Shown: positions 30,001 to 44,700 of the stretch, piece by piece
Layout: each line of letters begins with the position of its first letter
Numbering within the stretch: the stretch's first letter is position 1
From: Fragum whitleyi
Lineage: Eukaryota > Mollusca > Bivalvia > Cardiida > Cardiidae
DNA length: 64,000 nt
Assembly: GCA_948146395.1 (NCBI GenBank)
Contig: OX411544.1
Coordinates: 93,545,232-93,609,231 of the forward strand
Reading direction: 5' to 3'
Program-made: the position numbers and the translations under genes
Notes under the pieces: generated by a model
What the model was told of the DNA's origin: nothing
The model's database searches: none
Seen by the model: only the letters and a program-made list of their open reading frames with translations

Positions 30001-31530
30001 AAAGACCAATCAATAGGAACACTGAAATGTTCCATGATGCTCTAATCTGTTAGAATTGACCTATAGGGACAACTCTGATATAAACAATAAATGTGGATAA
30101 AATGTTTTATGGCAAGAAGAGAAGTTCTTCCCCTGTCTTGTTGGCTCAACCACAGAAGCGTTTGACTATCAATCAAGCAAACAAACTAGCAAACATGTCA
30201 AAATTGTTCAAGACAATCAACATTTAATTCAATTTGATCAAATTATTCTATAACTTCAATGGCTGGTATTAATTTCAAAGTGACTGATTGCTCCAAGAAG
30301 ACACAAAAACAGAAACGTTTTTGCATTTTATTAAAGGGAGGTAATAAGTATCACTTATTTTGTTCATTTTGAACAAAATTAGCGATATTGGATTACCTCC
30401 CTTTAATTTCACTCAAACTTTGCTCTAAACACTCATTCAATTTCATTCCAAAATCATTCATCTTGTCAATTTCATGATGGTATTAACTTTATAAGTTAGA
30501 CTCCCACACAATGGGTGAATTATGGAAGGATGCATAAGAGAGATATGAAACTTGTGGCTAGGATGAAATGTAATGGCTTTACTTGTGTGAGAAACACAAT
30601 GAGGCCATGTAGGTGTTTAAGCTACCATAATGTAAATGAAATTTTGCTGAAACCTGTACAAACAAAAAGTTACTGCTTACTTGATAAAGTGGTTAATAAA
30701 GTAATATTTATTGTTTAAACATATTCATTTTAATCGATTGGGAAACAAGTTCTTACAACTTAGATTCAGCCCTCTCGATTCTGCTTCCTGGAAAATTCAT
30801 CAGTACTCGCACCGAATGTGTGGGCAAATGTAAGAACCAAATCAATAGCCACTCCTGGGAATCGAACTCGAAACCTTAGAGTTAAGAGGCAGACGCTCTA
30901 CCTCTAGACCACGGACACCACACTATATCTATTGTATTTTCAGTTTAATAGAAGACATCATTGTAGACGCTGTGGTCGTGTAGTTTGTAGTACTTGTTCA
31001 TCTAAAGTGACACCAATTAAGGGGATAAATGCCAGGACATGTGACGACTGTTACAGGGAAATTGTAAAATCAAGGTACTTGTAATCAATAAACCATTCAT
31101 CAGGGGCCTGTTTTCTTAACATCTTACGAAAAAATAATCCTAAGTCAAAATCACAAATCGAACCTGCTGTTTTTATTTATTATAAGATTCTGCCTTGCAA
31201 TATCTCATTTGAATCGTCTTAAGATGATGATTCCAATGAGATGTTGCATGGCAGAATTCCATCTTTGGTTACTACTGTAGAAGAAACTTTAATCTTTGAC
31301 TTATGCAAAAAATGATTGTAAGATGTTTAGTAAAATGGCCCAAGGAGACAAAATTGCAGCTGCATTTGACATGTCAAAATTATAAGAGGTTGTAGAATGC
31401 TTTTTGAAAGTGTGTCAGTTTTATCTTTAAGATTCTAATATGGTGGAAAAAATGGTCCAACAAAGAGAAATATCAATTTCTTTTTATGCCCCCGTATCGA
31501 GAGATCGGGGCATATTGTTTTACTCATGTC

Positions 31531-31562
<32 letters not shown>

Positions 31563-34500
31563 CGTCTGTCCAAAAACTTACCTGAAAACTTAACCTTTGC
31601 CTTTTCTCCAAAAGTATTTGACATACAAAGCTGTACACAAAAGTCAAGGTCATTTGACAAGGTCATGTGACAAGGTCAAGGTCATCTTTCAAGGTCAAAC
31701 TTTGAAAAAAAATGCTGTTCTGGGGGCATTCGTGTTTCACAAACACATCTTGTTTACTTCTTGATTTTCTACTGTTTGTTCAGATCCTGAAGTGACCAAA
31801 TAGTGTGGTGTTTAAACACCCAAAATGTATTCTTTGGAGCAAGGTTAAAAACCCTGCTAAGTAAGATTATTGATACATGCACATGAACATTTTACATTTT
31901 TCTGAGTGAAACATTGAACATTATCAAGACATACATTTTAGGCCAATACTTAGCTAGCTTCATTTCTTATTCAGAAAATCAGAATCCTCAAGATTCTTTT
32001 TTAGAAATCGCGAATCCAGCTTTAACAGCTTTGACTCATAAATTTTATTTAGAATCTGAAAATCCCTCTCATAGAGGTTAAAACACACTTCTGTTCTATT
32101 AATAGTGATCAACCCCAGTCAGGAGAACCCAACATTTACCCCACCCACCAGAGATTGTCTGGTTCCAGTCTAACAGGTGTCCAGTCTATGTCAGTGACCG
32201 AGAGTTTTATATCTACAATACAAGAGGAGAGGGCTCTCAGTCTATCTGATGTTATAAATCACTCACATACAGTGTGGAAACTACAGCTAGATCAGATCTA
32301 TAATGCGAACCTAAAGGAGGACTTCTTCTTTGAACAGGTAAGAACAAGAAACAGGGGCTAGTAGCTTGGTTGCTTAATCATAAAACATTGACCCTTATCA
32401 CCCTGTTTACAACATATTCTTGCTGTACATAAAGGTTTGTCAGACAGCTTAGGCTAAGATCAGCCTGCACATACATGTGGTCTTATCTTAGCCTGTGTCC
32501 TGCTTTCCTCAAAATTTGCCATCTTATATTTCAATTAATAAATCAAATTATCAATGAAGCCTGTGTGTGAGATTTCCAACAAATCCAAAAATGATCAAAG
32601 CAAATACTCTAACCAGCCTTTGCATCCGCACAGTCTGACCAGAGTCTTCACTATGCTTTTAGAAAATTGCAAAATCAAGATTGGTTAGAATGTCCACAAA
32701 ATTGAAGCAAAATTTTAAATTCAGCAGGATAAGGGTTAAGGTAATTAAGGCTTTTGTCTAAGACTATATAATTCTGACATAACAAGCTTTAATCAGTTAT
32801 ATTTCAATTAGCTAGAAATATTTATTTGAGAGCTGTGTATATTTATGTTTATATATAGAACAGCCAATGATATCAAGATATGTAACTCTTAATGTGTCTC
32901 TAAGAAGAATCAAACAGCAGTAGGTAGATATATAGAGGATAATCGTTTGTTTCAGTGTAAGTTCGATTTATATTTCATTGTGTGAACAACAAAAGCTATA
33001 TTTTCACGATTGACAGAGCCTCAAGTGAAAATATAGCTTTTATTGACCACAAAATGAAACATTAATCGATCTTACTCGAAAACAAACGATTATTCTATTT
33101 CTTTAATGTAAAGATGAGACAAAATGTGACATTCTTGGGATATATTTTCGAAAAGCGCGTCATTTTGAACATGATTGCTATGCAACGTTCATAGTGACGT
33201 CACTTATTTTGCCCCGCATAGATGACATCAGATAGGATGAAATGCATAAAAGCAGGTCATAAGTTTTTGATAAATTCACTACTTTTGCGGTGAGATTATT
33301 AAGTGATAATCTAGCGTTATTTCTTGATTAACCACTGAAAAACATTAAAGAAATTGTATTATTTTGTCACTTTTACTTACTTTTCTGGCAAATTATTGGG
33401 CAAATTACTCTGTCAGATTATAATTACACTGATTTTTGACAGGTGCCCTCTGATAGTTTTGAAAGATGGGCCCAACAATTATCCCCAAAGCTTAAGAAAG
33501 TTGCTTTGGCTAAAATGGCGGTGGTTTGTGCTTAGTTATATACTGCTCTATTGCAAATATCTTTTCAACTGGTTTCAAATTATCTGTAAATCTCTTTTTC
33601 TCACAGTGAATTTCTTCGACTTTCTAGTTTTATATAAAGTTCCTTGATAAAATCCTCTTGAATGTGCCAGACTTGTATAAATCTTACATTGAAAATACCA
33701 ATACTCCATGATTTTGCATGAGTTTTAAGTTTTCATTAAATTTTTTTAGAAAGGGCCTTTATGTTTCTGGATTTTTTCAGAGGGATGTATAAAAATATAT
33801 CTGTCATCAAATTTATCAAAGCTACATAATTTCATGCATTTTACTTTCTACATGAATTTCAAGTATCACCCCTTTGTAGATTTTAAGCAAGTTAACTTGT
33901 TTCTCTCTCACGCTAGTATAGGTTTGAATGCCATTCTTACCGATTTTATCTTATAACCATACAAATATTGTGTGATAACACCCCATATGATATTTTTTAT
34001 CACATGGAAATTTTTGGAACAATGACATAATGCGGTTATTTTTAGAAACAGACATTTGTGTTTGAAACATCGACGAAAATAATGCAAATAGAGTTTTTAT
34101 CTCTTGTCATGCTGAAACCGGAATATTGCTGCTTTGGTAGGAGCTATAGACCAACATCAGCCTGCACATTTGTTTTTCACTTACAAACCAAAATTGTCGA
34201 TAGACTTATTTTTTGAAATAAAAATTGACCTACAGTTGATACTTTCAGTGCTTTTTGCCCTTTGATTTTGATGAAAACTTTTAGCCAAAATTTATTCAGC
34301 ATGACAAGGGTTAAGCTAAAATGTAATTCAAACTTAGTGCATTGTAAAAAAATTATCAAACTCTGCTGTGGGAATTGATAATTGTCTTGGCAGAGCCTCG
34401 ACAATTATCAATTCCTCCATGCTTGTTAGATATTTTTTTCATACAAATCACTAAGTATATATTATATATATCTTGAAATGGTCTCATTTTGTATCACTGA

Positions 34501-37500
34501 ATCTCTCACACGGATCTTATTCCAACCTCTCTATAACTTAATTTATAGATTGATTTTTAGCTCACCTGAGCACATCATGCTCAAGGTGAGCTTTTGTGAT
34601 CATTGAATGTCCGTCGTCTGTCGTGCGTCGTCCGTCGTCCGGGCGTCAACAATTTAAGTGTTTACACTCTAGAGGCCACAAATATGATCCAATCTTCATG
34701 AAACTTGGTCAGAATGTTCCCCAGGTCACAAGAATGAACCCTATTGAAAATGGGAAGGATCCATGCGAAATCAAGGGAAAAGGAGCCTTATTGACAATAT
34801 TCTTGTTTACACTCTAGAGGCCACAAATATGATCCAATCTTCATGAAACTTTGTCAGAATGTAGGCCAGGTCACAAGGATGATCCCTATTGAAAATGGGA
34901 AGGATCCATGCGAAATCAAGGGAAAAGGAGCCTTATTGACAATTTTCTTGTTTACACTCTGGAGGCCACAAATATGGCCCAATCTTCATGAAACTTGGTC
35001 AGAATGTTGGCCAGGTCACAAGGATGAACCCTTTTGAAAATGGGAGGGATCCATGCGAAATCACGGGAACAGGGGCCTTATTGACAATATTCTTGTTTAC
35101 ACTCTAGAGGCCACAAATATGGCCCTATCTTCATGAAACTTGGTCTGAATCTTCCCCAGGTCACAAGGATGAACCCTATCGCAAATGGGAAGGATCCATG
35201 CCATATCACGGGAAAAGGGGCCTTAATGACAATTTTCTTGTTTACACTCTAGAGGCCACAAATATGGTCCTATCTTCATGAAACTTTGTCAGAATGTAGG
35301 CCAGGTCACAAGGATGGAGTGTATTGAAAATGGGGAGGATCCATACAAATCAAGGGAAAAGGGGCCTTATTGACAAATTTTTTGATAACGCTCTAGAGGC
35401 CAAAAATATGATCCAATCTTTATGAAACTTGGTCAGGATGTTGGCAGGGTCACAAGGATGAACCCTATAGAAAATGGGAGGGATCCATGCCATATCAAGG
35501 GAAGAGAAGCCTTATTGACAATTTTCTTGTTTACGCTCTAGAGGCCACAAATATGACCCAATCTTCATGAAACTTGGTCAGAATGTTGATCATGTCACAA
35601 GGATGAACCCCATTTAAAATGGGATGGATCCATGCCATATCACTGGAAAAGGGGTCTTAATGATTATTCTCATGTTATGTTCTTTATTACACTGCCTCTT
35701 TAATTGCTGTGACATCCCAGGGGTCAAAAAGAATCAGGTGAGCGATCTAGGACCATCATGGTCCTCTTGTTAATATTTCTGTCATTGAAAATAGATGGCT
35801 CAGTGAGAAATAGTTGTAACTCCCAATATGTTTTAAGGGAGTTACAACCGTTTTGGGCTGAGCCATTGAAATATCAAATGTATTCAATATCTTATGGCAT
35901 CTTTTGACTTTGTTTCAAGAGCTCTGACTGAATTTTCTTATTATGCATTATCAATTCTTGATATACTTAACACTTATGTCTTACTGAATCATTGGATTTC
36001 ATCGCTCAATATATAATTTGGATATAATTAGAATATGTATTAGAAAAATTCATTTATTTTTATTTCTATTATGTACATCAAAGGTAGTTTCATTTTTTCA
36101 TTGATTGAGCAAAATATTATGCTAACTCTAAGTACCTATATAAATAGACTGTGTCCCTCACTGACTTTGCAACTTGGAACATTCAAGCTACAAATTATTT
36201 GAAATTAGTTGTTGTTAGTGCCATACCCATGTGCGTTTCTTTAACATCAGAAAATGCATAAATTTCCGAATCTAAGAACGAGTTTTGTATTTTTTCTATG
36301 AAAAAATGTGAAAGAGCAGCTTTAACCTTGTCTATAAAAGATAAGTTATCAATCTTGCCCAGGCTAGCTTGATAATATTTTTATTCATCACTCGATTGTC
36401 TCATACAAAATATTTCTTCAAATCCTATATATCTGTTATCTATTTACTGCAGGCTCCCAGCACTTCACTGTGTATATCTATACTGAATCTTCATGACAAT
36501 CCAAAACAGTGTGGACAACTGATACTAAACATGTGTGATGATCTCTCACAGTTCCTGAAACCTATAGCTCCTGGTGTCCCTAACCCAGAGGTGGATTATA
36601 ACCTAATTATGAGGTAAATAATCATTGTTACAGTTATACTAAACATGAGTGATGATCTCTCACAGTTCCTGAAACCTATAGCTCCTGGTGTCCCTAACCC
36701 AGAGGTGGATTATAACCTAATTATGAGGTAACTAATTATTGTTACAGTTATACTAAACATGTGTGATGATCTCTCACAGTTCCTGGTGTTCCTAACCCAG
36801 AGGTGGATTATAGCTTGATTATGAGGTAAATAATCATTGTTACAGTTATACTAAACATGAGTGATGATCTCTCACAGTTCCTGAAACCTATAGCTCCTGG
36901 TGTCCCTAACCCAGAGGTGGATTATAACTTAATTATGAGGTAACTAATTATTGTTACAGTTACACTAAACATGTGTGATGATCTCTCACAGTTCCTGGTG
37001 TTCCTAACCCAGAGGTGGATTATAACTTAATTATGAGGTAACTAATTATTGTTACAGTTATACTAAACATGTGTGATGATCTCTCACAGTTCCTGGTGTC
37101 CCTAACCCAGAGGTGGATTATAACTTAATTATGAGGTAACTAATTATTGTTACAGTTATACTAAACATGTGTGATGATCTCTCACAGTTCCTGGTGTCCC
37201 TAACCCAGAGGTGGATTATAACTTTATTATGAGGTAAATAATCATTGTTACAGTTATACTAAACATGAGTGATGATCTCTCACAGTTCCTGAAACCTATA
37301 GCTCCTGGTGTCCCTAACCCAGAGGTGGATTATAACCTAATTATGGGGTAACTAATTATTGTTACAGTTATACTAAACATGTGTGATGATCTCTCACAGT
37401 TCCTGGTGTCCCTAACCCAGAGGTGGATTATAACTTTATTATGAGGTAAATAATCATTGTTACAGTTATACTAAACATGTGTGATGATCTCTCACAATTC

Positions 37501-40500
37501 CTGAAACCTATAGCTCCTGGTATTCCTAACGCAGAGGTGGATTATAACCTAATTATGAGGTAAATAATCATTGTTACAGTTATACTAAACATGTGTGATG
37601 ATCTCTCACAGTCCTGAAACCTAAAGCACCCGGTGTTCCTAACCCAGAGGTGGATTATAACTTAATTATGAGGTAAATAATCATTGTTACAGTTATACTT
37701 AACATGTGTGATGATCTCTCACAGTTCCTGAAACCTATAGCTCCTGGTGTTCCTAACCCAGAGGTGGATTAAAACTTAATTATGAGGTAAATAATCATTG
37801 TTACAGTTATACTAAACATGAGTGATGATCTCTCACAGTTCCTGAAACCTATAGCTCCTGGTGTTCCTAACCCAGAGGTGGATTAAAACTTAATTTTGAG
37901 GTAAATAATCATTGTTACAGTTATACTAAACATGTGTGATGATCTCTCACAGTTCCTGGTGTTCCTAACCCAGAGGTGGATTATAGCTTGATTATGAGGT
38001 AAATAATCATTGTTACAGTTATACTAAACATGAGTGATGATCTCTCACAGTTCCTGAAACCTATAGCTCCTGGTGTTCCTAACCCAGAGGTGGATTATAA
38101 CTTGATTATTAGGTGAATCAACTATCATTGTTATTAAAGATTATTATGCCACACTCAAAGAAGAGTGGGTATATTGCTTTGCTTTTGTCAGTTGGTCGGT
38201 CCGCCAGTTGGTTGGTGTCAAAAGGTATGCTGGCTAGAATCATGAAACTTCACTGGAATATGAGTTTGAATATGAGTTTTTGAGGTGGAAAAGTCCTACG
38301 ATCATGGACATACTTTGAAAAATCTTGGCCCAAATGATCTCCATAATAAGTAGATGTGCCATTCAAAAAATTAAAAATGGCCTCACTGTTATAGGTCATG
38401 GTCAAATGTTGAATGACAGCTTCCATGACCTCACCAGCAGTTGTCCTTGGACCAATATAAATGGTGTTATAAGATTTATTATACCTCCCTAAACTATGTT
38501 TGGGGGTATATAGGAGTCAACTTGTCTGTTGACCACTAAAATTCTCAGCAACTAATGGGCAGATTTCATTGAAACTTTACAGATGTGAACAGTATCAGGC
38601 AGAGATACATGATATTTTGGTTATCATCCATTTACTTTTGACTGAGTTGTGGCCCTTTGATGAAAAATAGCTTTTCATTATTGACAAGCACTTGTAGGGG
38701 GGCTTTGCAACAGTCATGTAGACAATTCACCAGGGGCCCATTTTTCTAAACTTCTTTAAAAAAAATTATCGTGAGTCGAAATCACAAACCGTACTGGGTG
38801 TTTTCATTCATTGTAAAATTCTGCCTTGCATTATCTCATTTGAATCGTCTTAAAAAGACGATTCCAATGAAATTATGCATGGCAGAAATCCATATTTAGT
38901 TACTACTGTAGAAGCAACTTTAATTTTTGACTTGTGAAAAAAAATGATTGTAAGTTGTTAAGTAAAACGGGCCCTAATTCTATTCTATTTTCAGTATGAT
39001 GAAGTACTTGTTGTTTCATGCAAAGATCAAGTTTACCAAATGTGGTGACAATATTGGTATGGGCAAATGTGACATGTATCAGGGATTGGTGGATTTACTT
39101 GGTTTGTTGGTCACAGACAATTACAGAGATCTACCATCTATACAGGAACTAACAAAGATGGACTCAGTTAGGTAGGGTTTGTATTTTATCTACATTTTAC
39201 ATAAAAGTTTATTATATTGGTATTAGTAAATGTGACATGTATCAGGGGTTGGTAGATTTACTTGGTTTGTTGGTCACAGACAATTACAGAGATCTACCAT
39301 CTATACAGGAACTAACAAAGATGGACTCAGTCAGGTAGGTTTGTTCACTGTTATGAAACTACTCCTTTCCCTTCTTGTAAAACTTCCGAATCTTAAAAAC
39401 AAAGCCTGGAACCTGCATCAGGGAAGACCGTCTATGGCTCAGTGGTTAGTCTGCTTGACTTTTAAGCATTTGTTACTCATATGTATAGGTTCCATTATGG
39501 GTCATGGCTTCATATTCATAAGGACATATTAAAGCTATAATGTACAAAATGTTTTCAACTCTTTAGAATTTTTTTCAGAATATACTGTCTATGTGGCTTA
39601 TTTTAGTTATTGTTGAGTAAAAAAGGGCTTGTGGTTTGTAAGTAGAGGCATGGAGCAAAATCATTTATACATTGAAACTTTGCATGTATGTTCACTGGCA
39701 ACCATGCAAGCCATACTGTAAAAGGGAATATCTCAGCATTGGTGAATAATTTCATCTTTATTAGCTTGACAGTTTTGGAACATCATCTTGGTGTGATTAG
39801 TGCAGGCATGTGCATGAAAAACATTAATGTTGGTAATATGTCTGTTTTAATTCAAGATATGTTCTTCAATACCAACAGGTCTTTCTAATATTAGTAGAGC
39901 TTCCAATTCTATCAAGAGGGATAACTGATGCATTTTTATAAGAATTTCAGACTTAGATTGCTTCATTATCTACAACCTTGAAGTCAATTTCATTGAGGAA
40001 TGACATATCCTATGTGTAAGCGAAAAATTATTGTGAGTGTCTAAGTACCCAGGAAAATTACAATTTTAGCCCTTCTCCCTCTATCTCACTCATTACAGGA
40101 GGCTGAGAGATAAGTTGATAGAGAACGAGAGACTATCTCTCGCAATGGAGGTGTCAACTAAATGTGGCCTGGACCCTACTGGAGTCTGGGTGGCCTGGGG
40201 CATGATGTGTCTACAGGGCGGGGATTTTGTAGGAGCCAGGGAGAAATACAGCAAATGTCTCAAGGTATTGCTGGCTAATAACACATAACTAAAGAACAGA
40301 AATAAAGAATGCTTCAGAGTGAAAGAGATTCAATATCTTATATCAATGACTAGAGGTAGAAAAAGTTGTAACTAAAAAATAGGCAGTTACAACTCTTTCA
40401 CACTTAGCGATGGATATCACAGACCAAGTGCAACACTTAACCATTATCTTGCTGAATTTGAATGTTGTTACAAACAAAATTTCTATTGTTTGGACAGTCT

Positions 40501-41714
40501 GCTAAAACTTAGTGTACTTCTGAAATATTCTGTAAACAGCATGTGATAGGTCAAGATAGTGTTCTACTTATCCATCATTATGATAAGTTATGTTAAACCA
40601 ATAGATTCTAATTGTTACTGCTCACTCTTTTCTCAGACTTAATTGGTTGCATTCAATCAGGAAAAAAGTTAAAATACTGGTCATAGCATAACATAAAATG
40701 TATAACACTTGGCAGAACTTTTGAAGACTAATATTATCACATGCATGTTTTAGTTGAAAAAATGTGTTACTGTAATGATTCTCATAATTTACATAGTTGT
40801 ATAGATCTGCTACTACAGAAAATATTCAATGGGTTTATTTCAATCCTGAGTTCTAGCTTACATTTCGAATACTGTTATATTCCAGCAACCTAAAGACAAG
40901 AATGTGTGTACACCTCTGACAAAAGTTCTAACAGATATTACAGATTGTCTAGAAACCATGCCAGGAACAGGGGCTATGGAGGTAGTTATGGTTTTGCTTG
41001 CAAATTTATCGCAGAAGATAGCCTTTTTTAAATACAGGTGTCTGTCTATGAATCTGGTAATATAACAACATTGATTATTATGATAAAACAAATTACATGT
41101 ATTAAACTACAAATTTCAAATTCTAATAAGATTATGACCCATCAAGGAAAAAAAGGACCATCTGGGAACTGCATAAAATGAATATTTGCTAAAGAGATCG
41201 GTTAAGGTAGAGGCAAATCATAACTCTTATTATATACTTTGATATTGTCTCTATGTATTTGAACGGGAGGAAAGTATGCAATATTTTTTATGCCCCCGTA
41301 TCGAAAGATCGGGGGCATATTGTTTTACCGTTGTCCGTCTTTCCTTCTGTCTGTCCGTCCGTCTGTCTGTCTGCAAAAGTTAACCAAAAAACTTAACATT
41401 GCCAATATCTTCAAGCCTATTCAAGATACAAGGCTCATATTTGGCATGATGATAGATCTCAATGATCCGCATCTGCTGATACCAAAGTCAAGGTCACGTG
41501 ACAAGGTCAAGGTAATTGATCAAGGTCAAATAACTCAAAAAGTTAACCAAAAAACTTAACATTGCCAATATCTTCAAGCCTTTTCAAGATACAAGGCTAA
41601 TATTGGGCATGATGATAGATCTCAATGATCCGCATCCGCTGGTACCAAAGTCAAGGTCATGTGACAAGGTCAAGGTCATCTGTCAAGATCAAACTTTGAA
41701 AAAAAATGCTGTTA

Positions 41715-41748
<34 letters not shown>

Positions 41749-44700
41749 AGATATTGCATATTTTGATATTGCACTCAGATTATTTTCACGTGCACAAATG
41801 GACTGGACTACTTTCTGGTTGACCCATGAGTCAACATAAAATCACATAATCAACGCTTTCTTTTTGCGTTAAATATTCGAGAAATAGATTTGACAGAGTA
41901 AAGAAATACTTTCAAGTTCTTTGAATACCTAAAGGGCAATACACCATTGTTTGTTTTTATCTATTTGAAATCATTTTCCAAGAAATCAATCACTTCATCC
42001 CTCCCCCTCTCCGTTTTTCCTCAGATGCCCCCCTCTCAATTTTTTTCCAAATCAGTTTTTGTTTCTTCTTATCTATGTTATTTTATAACTCTTTTAAAAC
42101 TAATTCATGCCCATTCCTTTGTGTCTATCATAATTCTAGTATCTTTCTCTCTTCCTCCCTATCTTTCTCTTTAATCTCGTCTTTCACTCCATCTTGTCCT
42201 TCGTGACTATTGCAAGTCTGGTCCGGTATCAAGTACGCCAATTAAGTAAGTTTTGGAACATGTAACTGGTAAGAATAACAAACGAGCAAGTTTTTATAAA
42301 TATATTAAATTCATTCTTATTCAGAGAAAGTCAAAATCAAAGCGCTATTATCCCCCGCCGTTTTCGGCGAGGGGATATACAGCAAAGTCTCGGTGGTTCG
42401 TATCTCAAGGGACCGGGACAATTTATACGAGCTAAACGTAGTACGAACCAACCAATGTCAAGCGGTCGGTAGTTTTTGGTGGCTCAGATCGGACATGGTC
42501 TTAAGGTACCCTATATCTGTGGCTTTATTCTAAGGTTCTTTGAAATATGTTTTAAATCAAGTTCTAACGAGACAATTTTGTAGAGAGTAAGGACGCAACA
42601 AATCTCACTTGAACAATGATCATCTTTCGTTTCGTCCATATTTAAATCCTAAACAAAGTAATTTCGGCAATTATTTACATGCCAAATATTAACTACATCA
42701 GAGTGTTTTCCCTTTGGATGAAATCACTTTGAGTACTTATTCAGTGGACGATGAAATCTCGGCATTACGATGAATCTGTGTGGAAGTCATGTTGACAATC
42801 AAGTGCACGAAGATTTGCACATTCATTTATGCATAATTGGTATGAGAAAGCCGGATGAAATACAATAATTCGGTCACTGGTTGATCCTTTATTCGATTAA
42901 ACCCGCCGAAAATTCCAAATCAAACAATGCCTGTAAATATTGATGCAAAACAATAACTCCGATTACTACCAATCAACAGGTGTGAAAAATCAAGGTATAT
43001 GTCTATTATTACACCTAGGACGGCTGTTGATCGCACAATTCACACCTACGGATTAAACATATTACTTTGTGTTATTTGGAAACTCTGGGGACTTGACACG
43101 GGCTACGAACTACGAACCACCGACGTGCGAATTACTCGGAGCCTTCTTACAAAGAAAAAGAGGGAAGAAAATCGGGACCAAAGAATGTATACGAACCAAC
43201 ACATACCTACGAACCACTGGCGTACGAACGGCTGAGATTTTACTGTAGTAATACCCTCCGTGCATCATTCCGTCATTCCGTCATTCTTTCATTCTGTCAT
43301 TCCGAGGTTCCGTCACTTAACTTGTCCGGAGCATATCTCCTAATGTATAATAGCTATCAACTTGAAACTTTATGGGTGGATAGATCTCATGGAGGAGAAG
43401 TGCAGTGCACAAGAACTACAACTCTTGCTAGCATAATTTTGGAGTTATTGCCCTTTGTTATTTTTAATACTTAGATTTTGTCCGGAGCATATCTCCTAAT
43501 GTATAATAGCTATCAACTTGAAACTTTATGGATGGATAGATCTCATGGAGGAGAAGTGCAGTCAGAAGAACTACAACTCTTGCTTGCATAATTTTGGAGT
43601 TATTGCCCTTTGTTACTTTTGATACTTAGATTTTGTCTGGACCAAATCTCCTAAAGTATAACAGCTATCAACTTGAAACTTTATGGGTGAATAGAACTCA
43701 CGGAGGAGAAGTTCAATGCATAATAGCTACAACTCTTGCTTGAATAATTTTGGAGTTATTGCCCTTTGTTATTTTTGACACTTTGATTTTGTAGGGGGTT
43801 AATTCCTTAAAGTTCAAAAGAATCCTTTATATATTAGGCTTCAGTTTTACTATCAAGCTTTTTCGGCGGGGGATGGCCATGTCCGACATGTCTCTTGTTA
43901 AAAATCGAAAATGCGAATCGACACAAAAATGTCCGCCGTCCTTTTTTTGTTTACACTGATACTTCATAGCAACGGATGTATTCATCTAAACGTAAAAATA
44001 TAACGGAAAGGATTTTGCGGGAAAAGGTTTATGGCGTAACTGTTATTTTAAACAAACAATCATTCTTGAAGTAAGGGCGATGTAAAAGAATAATAAATAA
44101 GAAGTGAACATGGTCGAACAATATCAAAGTATACAATAAAAAGGTTATTGAATTTAAATGGGAATATATAGGAAGGTAGAATCATGATTCTAGATTCAGA
44201 AAGCAAATTGCAGTGAGCGCAGTCTGATTAAGAGTTAAAACTTTATACATTACCTAGATAGTCTCTTTATGCTTGACTGGTAACAATTTAAGGCCAACTA
44301 AGGAAAATTTACCAAATGATAAGTAGATGCATATCAGTGTTGGGCAATCAGTTTAAAATCATAATTGATTATCTGCTTTTAGTTGGAAGAGTAAATCAAT
44401 TTATGATCGATTGTGCAATCATTTTCTTAAAAATCAATAATACAACACTCCCAATATCATTCCTTTGAAAAATAGAATATGAAAGTTTAGTTAAAACTCA
44501 TGACCTAAACACTCATCCTGCAGATTTTTCTACCAACTCCATGGCTCATCATGAACAGTTGTAACTGCCTATAAACATATAGGCAGTTACAACTGATTCA
44601 TGCTGAGCCATCAAACTGAGGTCAGTTCCATAAAGAAAATATAATGGCTTTCATTTATGCATTCAGACTCGATTAATTGATTATGAAATTTCTTAGTTGA

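Noticed and set aside
36625..38112. CRISPR-like array
   Set aside because: Units are near-identical along their whole length, with no unique spacers, and clearly derive from an exon of a eukaryotic gene.
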